From Rhizodiscina lignyota (Eukaryota > Ascomycota > Dothideomycetes > Aulographales > Rhizodiscinaceae), in contig ML978130.1 of the NCBI GenBank assembly GCA_010015805.1, positions 806,001 to 870,000 of the forward strand: a stretch of 64,000 nucleotides of DNA. Reading direction: 5' to 3'. The notes under the pieces are model-generated. The model was not told the DNA's origin. It was given only the letters and a program-made list of their open reading frames with translations, and did no database searches. A program made the translations under genes and the position numbers. Positions 10,773-21,656 of this stretch are shown here, piece by piece (the stretch's first letter is position 1; each line of letters opens with the position of its first letter).

Positions 10773-11031
10773 ATGCATCTCATGTACACCATCGGCCCTG
10801 ACGGCAAGCGCATCTACACTCTTAATAAAATCGTCGGTGGAGAAGTTTCCAAATCTGCGCATCCGGCTCGGTTCTCTCCCGACGACAAATATTCAAAGCA
10901 TCGGGTCACACTGAAGAAGAGATACGGACTGCTTCCTATGCAGCTGAGTACGTTTCCGATTTACGGTGCGATCCAGGTATACTGACTGCGGCGTAGAGGA
11001 AGCAATGGAGAAGAAGGCACTAGGGCAGTAG
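10773..11031 (+). CDS. nop10: H/ACA snoRNP subunit Nop10
   Basis: Exons 10773-10947 and 10997-11031, with a 49-base intron (gtacgt...gtag, branch-like ctgac); 69 aa. The sequence [17 protein letters not shown] ... [17 protein letters not shown] ... [10 protein letters not shown] is the diagnostic Nop10 protein, the small subunit of the box H/ACA pseudouridylation complex (with Cbf5, Gar1 and Nhp2) in the nucleolus. A further intron in the 5' leader is likely at 10721-10771 (gtaagt...tttag, branch ctaat), ending one base before the ATG. The second coding exon adds a basic tail, [11 protein letters not shown], beyond the point where yeast Nop10 ends. It is convergent with NOB1, another ribosome-biogenesis gene. 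Confidence 0.95.
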
Positions 11032-11278
11032 GGGGAAAGATGCGATATGAGGCGCTTGGAGTGCTAGTTGCATTTGGACGGCGTTATTTTCTGAAGATAT
11101 GGTCATCGAAAGTCACCCCGCGATACAGCCGGGAAGGCGAAATGAGGCCTCGAATTAAGATACCTATGGTTTGAGCGGATCCAAGAGATCCAGAGCTCTA
11201 TCAAGCGATTGCGCAAAAATGAGGCAACATAGGCATCACGCTCTCCAAACCATTTCTCCCGAGTTCAGTACCGAAGTG

Positions 11279-12598
11279 CTACCTCTTCTTCGAATTGACA
11301 TTTCGCCCACCCCCAATCCTTAGACGTCCTCCTTCTCTCCCCTCACTCCTCTTCCCAGAGACAATACTCGGCAAGAAATCCTCATCCATTAAGTCTCTTT
11401 GCTTCTGCCTTTTCTCCTGAGCCATTGCCCGTACGTACTCCTTCTGGTCCTCTGCTAGAATCAAATCATTTCCCCAGCCACCTTTTCCACCGCCCTGGAC
11501 TCGCCCATTCGCAGCTCCAGAAACAGGTTTCGGGACGCTGTATCGGTCGCCGCGCGTATTCCACTGCATGTTGCGTTTCAGGTGCAGCTTGAACTCTCCA
11601 TTGGAATTGGTACTGCACGCGACGCGAGTAAGAGCAGGTTGGCCACATCGAGGACAAAACTGCTTCGTCATGTCCTTTGTCGTCTGAAAGCAGGCGTGGC
11701 ACCGTAGAACGAATGTCTTCAGGTGCTTAACGCGCAGGAATGACGGTGAGAGAAGGTTGAGGTTTATCTGGAGGAGGACGTTCTGCATGGCAAAGTCGGT
11801 TGTCATGGTTGCGACTTGCATTGTCTTGGGTTCGGATTGTTGAGAGGTGTCTAGTGTTGATTCCTTGGTCTGATGGCGCTTGATATTTGACGGTGTTATC
11901 CAGCCTTCTGAGTCCGATGATTCAGATGCTTCGTGGCTCGGTGCAGAAACTTCGTTTTTCACGATAGGTGCGGGAGCCTCTGAAATATCTTGCTCTTCCT
12001 TTGCTATATCGATCTGCGAGACATCCTTCTGTAACCTCTCCACATCTAAGCCTTGCTCTTGCTCGGCATTCAAGCGTGCATCTGCACTGGACTGATTATC
12101 TTGAGGCTTATTTGATTCCGCGGTCGGCGCTGAGGTGTGAACCAGCTCCGTGCTTGTCTCTGAGACCGCTGTAGTCTCCTGTTGTTCACCTGACGCGAGT
12201 TCCTGCTCTTGCGCTTCTAGAGTAGCAGGTGGAGGTCCATTCGTCCTCTTCTGGCCCGGTACTTTTCTTAACCTCCAATCACCTCTGTTTCGCTCACATT
12301 CAAGTTCATAAGCCAATGCAAGAATCTGAATATCAGGCCTGCTTAACACTGCGAGGTCACCAGTCCGCCTGGCGAAGTCTTGGACAAATTGGATACTCTC
12401 TGGCCTTGGATTACGTAGTTCGAGAAATGGAATCAATGTCGTTTCTACCCGTGACCTTGTTGCTTCGTCCTTGATTTCAGTGATGACCGCCGGCGTCGTT
12501 ACAAGCTTCTCCGCCTTCAGGAGGAGACTCGATACAGTTGGCTCATTCTTTATGATCGGACCTGCATCAAGAACGATTGTGTGGACGGGCTTCTCCAT
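11279..12598 (-). CDS. nob1: 20S pre-rRNA D-site endonuclease Nob1
   Basis: Intronless, 439 aa. Nob1 cleaves 20S pre-rRNA at site D to form the 3' end of 18S rRNA in cytoplasmic pre-40S particles. The N-terminal PIN domain shows the expected acidic metal-binding residues: VLDAGPII (Asp near 11), ITEIKDE, and LSRPDIQILALAYELE. An acidic, disordered linker spans about 130-270. The zinc ribbon is complete (CHACFQTTKDMTKQFCPRCG). The Nob1-specific tail contains LKRNMQWNTRGDRYSVPKP and GWGNDLILAEDQKEY, and ends with a basic stretch, NVNSKKR. Length and order match fungal Nob1. It lies about 250 bases from convergent nop10. Confidence 0.97.
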   Translation of the reverse strand: MEKPVHTIVLDAGPIIKNEPTVSSLLLKAEKLVTTPAVITEIKDEATRSRVETTLIPFLELRNPRPESIQFVQDFARRTGDLAVLSRPDIQILALAYELECERNRGDWRLRKVPGQKRTNGPPPATLEAQEQELASGEQQETTAVSETSTELVHTSAPTAESNKPQDNQSSADARLNAEQEQGLDVERLQKDVSQIDIAKEEQDISEAPAPIVKNEVSAPSHEASESSDSEGWITPSNIKRHQTKESTLDTSQQSEPKTMQVATMTTDFAMQNVLLQINLNLLSPSFLRVKHLKTFVLRCHACFQTTKDMTKQFCPRCGQPALTRVACSTNSNGEFKLHLKRNMQWNTRGDRYSVPKPVSGAANGRVQGGGKGGWGNDLILAEDQKEYVRAMAQEKRQKQRDLMDEDFLPSIVSGKRSEGREGGRLRIGGGRNVNSKKR

Positions 12599-15500
12599 TT
12601 TCGTCGATAATAGGATTTTTGCGGCTTCTGCGGCTTGAATCCTAGCACTGTGGATGAAATTAGGTGCGCATTTCTCTGTTCAAATTTGTGGCTGGCTGCA
12701 CTCAAATTTCGGGTGTGGCGTTGATTTTTTTTTAAGGCGAAACTTTAGTGCCACCCGACGTGGGAACCCGACCTTCCAAACATAGTGTGGTCACGTGCGC
12801 ATGCCTTTGCAGTAAGGGTGAGGAGACCAAGATTGCTTGGCTTCATCTCCCTATTACTTCTACAGACACATCACCCTTTATAAACTTCGCCATCTACAAT
12901 CCTAAATCCGCCTCAGTGCTCTGTTCAACTCTGCTTCGTTGAGATGATATGTTAATGCTGATAGAACCTCCCGCGTACGCCATTTTGCTCCTTTTAGACC
13001 AGACCTCGTAGTTCGGCGCAACCAAATATCCCAGCACAGCCTCGAATGCCTGAGTACGCTGGCCTATCCGAGAGCTTATTTCCTGCGCAACCTGTACGGA
13101 ATGAGGAGCAGCCACCGCAAGGCCATAGGGTCTGGATTTTGCTCAAGGGCCATCAAGACAGGAGCTTTCAGCGCGCTTGTGGGACAGCCTCTAGGTCTGG
13201 ACCTGACGATACACGGTAGTCTTTAATGCGCATATTTGAATATTAGGAAACGTGGGAATGTTCGAATGCGGTTGAGAAGGGATTTTGTAGAGAGTGGCTT
13301 GCCTTGTCGGCCCTAGACTTACGACAGTCCGTCCGGCGACGTTGCTTCACAAGTACAGACTCAATGGAATCTTACGTTACTCACAGTCCTTCAAGCCTCT
13401 ATCAGAACACGAATCTCGACCCCTTCGAATCATCCCTTCCTTCCCTCCCGCTCTTCCTCGTGTCCGACCAGTATAGACAAAGAGATTTGGTTTGACCAAT
13501 ACATCACCAGCGAGGTGAGTGGGTCAGAAGGGCGGAAAGAGATGCATGTCCCCCACAGGTTGCACGGAATGATACACTATACTGCCGACAAAATTGTCTG
13601 TATCAAATCCCCCATGCTTAAGCTACGAACAGGAGAAGCATACCAAGGAAAGCAGTGACATTGAATAGTACGACATTCGGAATGCTACAATAACAAAACA
13701 GAATACCACCTTACGGAAAACTTATACGGAAAGACTGGATAAAAAGCTGGCTCTAAACAAGCGTTGACCTTCAGACTCGTTTACCAGCTAGGTGCACCAT
13801 TCGCACTTTGGTAGAGGTTATGAGGCGCTGTGGTTTATATGCGGAGCATTTCGTCCGCGGCAAATTTCGGTCGGCCATGGTTCACAAGGTACCAGAATAA
13901 GCAGGATAAGGACTAACCGTACCGACAACATAGCTCTGCCGACAATTAGGATCCGCTCTGACAGCACCAACAACTTCAGATGATGAGCATCATATCAGCA
14001 GATGCTCGTTTCTGGTCATTCTGGGCGCTTTTCTACCACTCTTCTCATCTTAGGGTCTGGCATCCGGCCCATCTGATCCTCTACTTCCCTGTATAGCGGT
14101 CCGGACGCTTCACAAGCTTCTATCTGCCTATACGTTCAATCTTCTGTTATGCTCCCTTTGGGTTGTCAGCATGTCTCTGATGGGTACGATACCCAGTGAA
14201 CTGGTACTACTGCTTTGCCGAATCCTTCGATTGCTTCTATGCATATCGCTAAAGCAGCCTTTTGCATCCCCGCCGGCTATTCCTTCTTGGTTAAGGTGGG
14301 TTCCAGAACTGTGCTATCTTCACCCTGTACGCTGCAGGGATTTTCAGTGGAATCCTGCATGCGGATGATCGCTTGGGTGAGCACGCTGGCCCTGCATACT
14401 AATGGTGTTGGACCAGTGTCGTACAAGCGTGGAGTTCGCGCAGCTCGCAGCCGCTTCGTCGTGGCGCGGGGTTCAAATAACGCCCGGTGAAGCTCGCAGC
14501 AGTCATGCGAAATCGGCCTTGCCGCCGAATGAGATGATTATTTGTGCAACATTGCCATCTCAATGTCCACCCCGATGACATGTTTCTCCAAGCTCATTCA
14601 CATTGAAGTCTTTTGGACCACTCTGCTCTGACAGATCGAATTGAGATGATGAATCCTGCTTGGACTGTCGGGCGCTATGCTATCATCTCGTGTTTTTTTT
14701 TCTATCGTCGATCCTGCCAACGCGGGTGTCAGTGTTGTCCATCATTCTCAATTATCTTTTTGAAGTCAATCCTTTGTCTTATAATTTGTGCCTTTCATTG
14801 AAATGCTTTTCCTTCGCGACATCTCATCACTCATCCAATCATTGCGATTTCTCGAGCCTTTCTGTCTCTCCATCCAGGTATACGCTTGCTCACCGGAGCC
14901 AATCAGATGGCGCAATCCGTATGACAGCTCCTCGAGTCTCACTCTTTACCCATTTTGGGCGTTTCGTATTAAATTCCCATGTTTGGGGATGCCAGATGGA
15001 TGCGAACCACTTTTCACCGGTGAAAGGCAACCGGGCAACGGACGGGGCGTGAATATTAGCGTGCAAGCTATGGGCCGTATGATCTGACAGCCAGGATCCT
15101 GCCAGCTTGTGATGTCAGTCAGCTGCTCTTTCTCTTGTTGCCCGGCTGTTCGCCCTGCAGCTCGGAGTCTGTTTCGAATCTCGTACAATAAGACGTTCAT
15201 GGTCTGCTCTTCTAGTATGCGAAAACCGCTGTCCGTTTCGACTCTCGATCGTGCGCATTCCCGTCGGTTATGGAGAGGTCCCGGGAGATCCCAACAGCTT
15301 GGGTCCACACTAAGCTCGCGTCTGCGCAAGCTGTCCTCTGTTTGGTCGACAGGAAAAAGCAAAATGCCTGTAATTCTCAATGGTCCACCTGGCGATTCGC
15401 GGCAATACGGCACTTCTTATACGTCCAGCTCTCCGAGCCTGCCAAAATGCGGCTCTGCTGCTGGGAGTAAACAGTCACGTGGAGGACCCGCTCTCCTTAT

Positions 15501-16402
15501 TATGTTTCTATTGAGACAGTACAAAGGATCTCCGAACGATTTGGGCCACCACTACAGCGATCTATCTGTTACCTTGATGTAGCTGGCTTGTCTGGATGCA
15601 TGCTGCACGAGGAGATGCGCTTGCCGTGATCCTTTGGACGCCAGAAGACCAAGATTACCATCTCTAACCGCTCTCTGGCTCACTTTACCGGCAGTAACCG
15701 TGCGACGGGAGTAACCGTGCAAATAGTCGACGCGGGACGAAAAGCCTGCCCTGGTGGCGGTGTAGGATTCCATGAGCGGCACAGGTGCAACACACAACCT
15801 CCCATACCTTGCCATCGGATCCGCACACGTGTAGCTATTCAAGCCCCTGGATCAAACGGAATTATACGAACTCTCGAGTTATTTCGTCGAGGAGCACAAA
15901 CAGACAAGGCAACAATCCGCGACGTGCATCTTGCCCGCCATGGGATGCCAGCATTTATCGACGTCATGCCAGCCAGATCCTTCGGGGATTCTCACATTCC
16001 CTGGCCATTTCAGTGCGCAGTAGTCTGCACCAGGAGCGGGGTAACGGAGCAGCAGCTCTGGGACCATCGCAATACAGTCCTCATAGTGGCCAGTCAAACG
16101 CCGGACCTGGGCTTGTTTGCTTTGTTGCGCAATCAGCCACGGCAAGCCCATCCGCGTAGTCGGGACGATGAGCGAGATTGATGATTTACGCTTCGTTGGT
16201 CGCTGCGCATGGTGCCAGCACTATCACTACTACCCTCCGTGTCTGGCTGTATGCAGTCGCAGAGCCGCATCGAGCTCGGGAGAAGATAAAGCGTACAGCT
16301 TTATTGAATCGATTATAACCATGTCTTAAAGACCGCAGTAATTCGACAGCACAGCTTGCTGGGAGTCTAATTAAAATTCTCAACACTGAAAGAGCCCACA
16401 CA
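12599..16402. other. 3.8-kb gene-poor region
   Basis: The longest stretch without a supportable gene. Frames up to about 155 codons exist on both strands (for example 14946-15413 minus, 15109-15582 plus and 15717-16181 plus). They are Ser/Arg/Cys-rich, overlap one another and resemble no family I know, as expected of non-coding DNA. The base mix is ordinary, without the strongly AT-rich look of RIP-mutated repeats. I see no terminal inverted repeats, LTRs or RNA gene. It includes the promoters of nob1 (left end) and of the gene at 16403. Confidence 0.55.
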
Positions 16403-17318
16403 ATGGTGAGGGTCGTGATTATGGTTTGCAAAATTATTGCAACGCTAATTGGACTTAGGCTGCTGAAAATGCACGAGGATTCTTCTTCATGCTTGATCGC
16501 ATGATACCAAGCGGAGATGTGATGCCCCGCTACACATCACACGGAATCTGGATGCCACCTGTGGTGATGGGTGGCAATCGCAAGGAGCCCGGAGACACTA
16601 CGGGCGTGTTGTTCTACTTCGACGGCAATACTGTTCACCGATGGCAGCAATCCATTGAAGATCTGCAACTTACGCCCTATAGAGTCATGTCCTTCTACTA
16701 CGATCAAGGTCGCTTCTGGTGTGTTCCTTTCGATGCTACGACACAAACGATTGGGGGAAATGAGGATGACGATGAAGATGATGGAAACGACAATCACGCA
16801 CCAGATGCTTGGGGCCTTGTTGGGTTTCAGCATGAGTGGGACCCATCGCAGACGTACACCTCGTACATCATGCGGAATGGGTCTCAGCCAAGATTGATAT
16901 GCCAACGTCCTAGTCAACGCTGGCCTCGAACTCTACTTCCGCCGAATTTCCACAGCCAAGACTTCACTTCAGATGATTATGCACAGTATGGGGGAATGAT
17001 CGGGGAGCTGAACGTCATTATTGCTTTAATGGCTTTCAGTGTCAAGTCACATCGAGTGGAACAGACGCTACCGCAGTGCATGAGACAGGATCGCTGGCGA
17101 GGTCCAACCCTGGATACGGATAGTAATATCGGCCGAGGGTGTATGTTGCATCACTTACTACAACAGAAAACAATGCACGTAATAATTCATTCATAGGGAA
17201 GGATCAACGGGGCATCATCGTTCGCATTTGGACCGCCGCAGGCGCAGTCCTGAATATGAGGACATCGGAGGATCTCGCTTTATTCGAACGAGGCTACTAT
17301 GGAAAGATTTTGGCCTAG
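16403..17318 (+). CDS. Hypothetical protein
   Basis: The main exon is open from 16459 to 17140; an ATG at 16489 could start it. A 56-base intron at 17141-17196 (gtatgt...catag) joins it in phase to a last exon, 17197-17318, ending KDQRGIIVRIWTAAGAVL ... GYYGKILA. Upstream, an ATG at 16403-16405 followed by a GT...CTAAT...TTAG intron (16406-16458) would give a three-base first exon and add AAENARGFFF. The full model is 268 aa; the conservative start gives 258. Visible features are a Trp/Tyr-rich body (YFDGNTVHRWQQS, MSFYYDQGRFWCVPFD) and an acidic Asp/Glu run near residue 100. No signal peptide or membrane segment is seen. I do not recognise the family. The coding call rests on length and the open frame across the intron. 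Confidence 0.55.
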
Positions 17319-17753
17319 ACAGAAATCCCTTTCTCTGACGATTTTACGAACCGACACAATACGTCTTTTCACGAGAGCCTTGACTGCTCGATATACGAAT
17401 GATTCGCGTCCTCCGCATACTAAGGTTATTTCTTGGAATGTTTTGCGAACCTCCTGCAAGTCTTCGCTTAACAATCTCCCAGCGAAGGTCTCTCGTCATA
17501 AATCGAAATTTTACATCACACAGTTGAGAATGACGAACACGAATACTTTTCATGAGTTTGTTGTACGTGCGAGAGTACACTTTGTGCAATGTTCGGGCTC
17601 TTTCTTGACTGTATTTAAACTGCTCGTTGGAATTTGAAATGTACACCAACTATTGCAGATGGATACATACTCCTAGACGCCCGCTCCATGACCGTCACCT
17701 GCATCGCTAGCTAATTCTGTTCATATCTGAGCCATTGTTTCAGCTCGTTCTGA
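17319..17753. other. Intergenic, no gene seen
   Basis: 435 bases between two convergent genes. Two overlapping short frames of about 100 codons on opposite strands have no recognisable content. Probably 3' untranslated regions and terminators of both neighbours. Confidence 0.5.
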
Positions 17754-19510
17754 TCATTGAACATCCGGTAATCTCACGGCGATATCGCCAGATTGGGTAA
17801 TATACCGTACCCAAGGTAAGGAAGGATATTGAAGCTATGACCAGAAGTCAGCGCATCAGTCAGAAAAAACAAGACCCTCGTTGCTTTTAGAAGCACATAT
17901 GCGATATGCGACATAAGGCTCGGGCCGTCCTGCACCGTCCTGCACGTCTTTACGGGCGCTAGCATATCGATCTTGCATTTGTTGGGTCGGGCGTAAAAGC
18001 TCTTACGCCCCATAAGGCTGGGGCTGCGCAGATCGGACCGGTGAAGCGAAATAGCGAAATACGAGAAGCGCACATACCTTCGGCTCAATAATTTTCAAGT
18101 ACCGCACCTGAATTCCGCTCGTTGTGAAATAGGGGATTTCGAACTTCACGCTGATCGGTCTCTTCGACTTCCCTCCTTGGCCGACACCGCCCATGCTCCC
18201 ACCGAAACCGCCCATCATACCACCGCCCTTCTCATCGTCGCCACGCACGGACGGCAGACCGAGCTCGGCGCGCATGAGAAACTCTTTGCCGCCACCGAAT
18301 TGCTTGATCTTCCAGACAATGGACGATGTCTCCGGTGCGTAGTGGACGGTACCGATGTTTGTGCGGAAGCGAGGGGTGTCGGCGTCCTCGGGGACTGGAA
18401 TCGAGATACTGACGTTATTTGCGGTACTTCGTCGCTTGAATTGTGCTTTTGCCTGTAACATAACTCAGTGATATGAATAAATCTCTTGCTGAAGGAGCAG
18501 TGCAATACCTTGAGCATGTACTCTATTCTGCTGCCGGAATGGCTCTCCACTATGCACTCGACCCAGATCAAAGGCTTGACTTGTGTATTTAACCGATAGC
18601 TCATGAGCTCAAATTCTCCGTCTGGTGGTATGAAGCTTATCGTTCTGTCGTTCTCGAAGCGTGATAGCCTCACGCATTGGTGAAATTTGACGTCTTCCAT
18701 TTCCACCGCCTTCCCTCTTGTGGCACGTCCGGTCGTCTCGAACATGGCCTTGTCGTTCAACCCTAACCGCAGCTCTGGCATGCCGGAAAGGTAGCACTTC
18801 ATCTTGACCGCGCCAAGAATTTCTGATCGTAATACATTTCCACTCGCGGAGACGAGGAGATTGAGGGATTCGATCACGTCGAGGAAGACTTCGTTCTTGC
18901 GGTAGCGGATGCCTTCGCTTCTCCAGCTGACGGCATTTGTGACTGCTATTGGTGGCCGTGCTTGAATCTCGAGCTTGTGAGACTCTTGGGTGATGTACTC
19001 TTGTAATATCTTGGTCTCTGTTGTCTGTGGATGTCCGAAATCCATCATCTCGTCCAACAACTCATAAATGATGACAAAATTGTCCCTTATACTCTCTTCT
19101 TCGAGCTCTTTGAAGTACTCTGTGAAGACTTCCACAATCTTATGAAGGAAAAGAAGGATTTCGGCGGCATTCGTGTTACGCTTTGTCAGAGCGAGGAGAT
19201 AAAGGTTATTGTGGCGGATGTAAAGATACTAAGATCATGTCAGTGTTCCATGCATAGTCAAAGGTCATTCTAGCCTAGAATCGTGACGTACATTGATGCC
19301 TTCATTCGAAAAACATGGTGGGACTGCGGAGCTCTCTTCCTCCGCTTCGCTTAGGAGGATAGGGAATTTCTCCACGGCGGACATAGGTATATCTCCTCTG
19401 TAGTTTCGGGCAAGAAGGGTCTATTCCACAGTGAGCATGCATTTTGGATTCGAATTCCTTGTCTGACAGACCTTGCCCTTGAGGTCGAGAAAGAAGATTG
19501 CCGAAGCCAT
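17754..19510 (-). CDS. apm1: AP-1 clathrin adaptor complex mu subunit
   Basis: Five exons: 19472-19510, 19292-19420, 18509-19228, 18078-18452 and 17754-17834, all in phase; 447 aa, the family's usual length. The medium chain of AP-1 selects Yxx-phi cargo and builds clathrin coats at the trans-Golgi and endosomes. The N-terminus MASAIFFLDLKGK and the longin-like domain (RNYRGDIPMSAVEKFP, NNLYLLALTKRN, VEVFTEYFKELEEESIRDNF) are followed by the mu-homology domain (SWRSEGIRYRKNEVFLDVIE, KCYLSGMPELRLGLND, FIPPDGEFELMSYRL, LKIIEPK). It ends PSLPWVRYITQSGDIAVR. Introns 1-3 are 51, 63 and 56 bases, but intron 4 is 243 bases. A Gly/Met-rich insert (GGGMMGGFGGSMGG) lies near residue 390. Confidence 0.97.
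17835..18077 (-). other. apm1: Unusually long apm1 intron 4 with a hairpin
   Basis: This 243-base intron is about four times longer than the others in the gene. It holds a perfect 8-bp inverted repeat, GGGCGTAA (17989-17996) and TTACGCCC (18003-18010), separated by six bases. It also holds a short direct repeat of CCGTCCTGCA near 17930-17950. No second gene is evident inside it. Confidence 0.7.
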
Positions 19511-20592
19511 AGCGAGAGATGAGGATTGAAGTTCCAGAAGGAGGGGTATTGCGTCTCTCAGATGCTACGATCCTACCGCCACATTGTTGTTGAGTACGTC
19601 AGAAGCGCAGATATCAAGTTGCGAGCAACAGCTCTCGAATACCTGTGAGCGGGAACGTTACAATTGCGGCGCCTCGTATTAATCCTAAAGTTGGTTAGCG
19701 CAACGCCAAGCGAAAAATATCAAACATAAAAGCTTTCTCACCGCACTCGCCTCTTCTCCATCTACAATCACGCATCATTAGACAGTTCAGTACAGCAGCT
19801 AGTCTATTACTTCTTGTTTTAGTCCTGGCCCTTTCATTGCTGTCTTGCGATTCAGAGGTGCGGAGACCGAGTTGAACTCCATTAAGAACTGGCCGCGTAT
19901 CTTCGACCGTGTCGAGCTGATTGCGCGGGCGGTGTCAGAGGGGTCCTACATACTTTCCACATCGTATAATGCTATAAGGTCATTTCTGCGGCATCTTCTG
20001 TCCCTCTTCTGATCACTTTTCCTCTGCTGTGGCCTGTCGTATGCGCTTCACGGCGGACCGAGCCGAATTCGAACGTTGGGGCGAGTAGTTTGGACATCGG
20101 GGCGTTGCATGCGGAGGTCTATTGATAGGTGCATCATCAAGAGCCTGGCTAAGAAACCAGAGTAGAATTTACTTATTCTATAATTGACACAAGTACGTGC
20201 AGCACGATTCCTAATCGGCATGAACTCATCTCGCCTCAAATCGTGTCAGCAAGAAAGGATAAAGACCAGATCTATTCAAGTCGCTCATTCATTGTTCTTC
20301 ATGTGCTGTCTGCATCTCCGTGTTTATTTTCTAACCTCAGAAGACAGCAATCTTTTACCATATCCCTTGCTAGCTTTTGTATGAATAGGATATCTCTCTA
20401 ATTGAAAATTTTCGAACAGGAATCAACTGTCCTGCATTTCACTTCTTTCCGCTGAGCAATGACTCTGCGGACTCTTGATAACGAGCGTTCATTGCTCGCT
20501 CTTGCCTTCCAGTTGTGACTCTTGCTGTCGCAGCACCGGGCACGCCGTTCCATTAAGCACGGATCAATATTATTCTGCTTTGCGAAGGAAAT
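19511..20592. other. 1.1-kb intergenic region
   Basis: Lies between the divergent starts of apm1 and the gene at 20593. Only short frames without recognisable sequence are present. Pyrimidine-rich tracts and AT-rich patches (about 19720-19840 and 20160-20420) would suit promoters. Confidence 0.5.
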
Positions 20593-21235
20593 ATGGCACG
20601 ATCCACGGAGGCACCAGTTGATCAGAGAGACACGCCAGGAGCTCAGCAATCCATTGTCGCGGAACGCTCGGAACGTTGCATTGAAAACACACCTTTCCGC
20701 GGCTTCTTTCTCATTGCGCAGCCCTACTGGCCAAAGATCGAAAGATACTTAAGGGAGCACGACCTCGCATACGAGTACTTCCATGCAAGTTTCATCAATA
20801 CTTGCCATAAGCTCACTCCTCCACTTATGAAAGCAGGCCACAAGAAGGATTGGGAAGTTCGGATCTATGAGATCTTGCGAGAGTCTCCGGTTTCATCAAG
20901 CAAGTATGTGGAGGCCTTAGAGATATTCAGGCACGAGTGCGATCCTCCTCCATCTGAAATCGTTGGAGGACCGATCCGATTCACAGATGGTGAGTTGAAT
21001 ATCTCATATCCTTACTGCAGAGCTCGGTTAATACTTCGTGGCAGACCGTGCACACAAAGCCGCACAACTCGCATTGTATTCGAAGTTGTTCACACATGCG
21101 GAACGTGTAAAGCTCGCGCGGGAGAGGAAGGAGACTGAGACATTGGCCCTAGCTACGCTGGTAGATGCCCTCGACGACATCGAACGGCCGGTCGAGGAAC
21201 CTGTGCTTGCGAGTGATATGATGGACATGGACTGA
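20593..21235 (+). CDS. Hypothetical protein, 195 aa
   Basis: Exons 20593-20989 and 21045-21235, with a 55-base intron (gtgagt...gcag) that joins FTD to RAHKAAQLALYSKLF in phase. The start ATGGCACGATCC has a good context. The protein is soluble, with no signal peptide or membrane segment. It contains GFFLIAQPYWPKIERYLREHD, a charged middle, and a helical Lys/Arg/Glu-rich C-terminal third (LFTHAERVKLARERKETE) ending in an acidic tail (EEPVLASDMMDMD). I do not recognise the family. Two exons in phase with conserved splice signals make it a likely real gene. Confidence 0.6.
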
Positions 21236-21656
21236 TGAAGCCTTGGCCGTGCTTGCATTTATTCACCATGTGAGGATATATTATAGAGCAATAAAGCTAT
21301 CAAGCCAGGCACACACAGCCAGAAGAGGCTGTTCAGAGCGTACATACGAGCTATTCTCACCAAGCTGCAAAAGTTTCATCAAGCATCCACACACAACCAA
21401 ATAGATGGTTGATCATCAGGTGTGTTTGATAAGTTTTCATTCTCGTTCATGTATGGATACTTGTAATGTTGTTGGCTAATACAAGTAGGGCAGGAATGCT
21501 CCAACACCAAAGCAGCCAATTCCGGCAATTCCTCCTATGCCTCGCACATCAATCTTCGCAACTCCCGCACCACTCCAGCTCCAACTTGCTCACACTCAGT
21601 GTGTAGCGCCCTACACCTCTTGTGACCCTCCTGCTTATACCCGCTGTCTCTCCATC
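21236..21656. other. Intergenic, no gene seen
   Basis: About 420 bases between the stops of two convergent genes. Contains AATAAA-like sequence near 21289 and a pair of similar stretches around CACACACAGCCAGAAGA and CACACACAACCAAATAGA (about 21310 and 21390). No coding content recognised. Confidence 0.45.

Noticed and set aside
14946-15582. Opposed frames of about 155 codons (14946-15413 minus, 15109-15582 plus)
   Set aside because: They overlap each other on opposite strands, have Ser/Arg/Cys-rich random-looking composition and no recognisable motif or splice partner.
15717-16181. Plus-strand frame of 154 codons in the gene-poor region
   Set aside because: Composition looks random and overlapping frames on both strands are of similar length; no family resemblance.
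12599-16402. Decayed transposable element
   Set aside because: No terminal repeats, element-encoded protein remnants or RIP-like AT richness seen.
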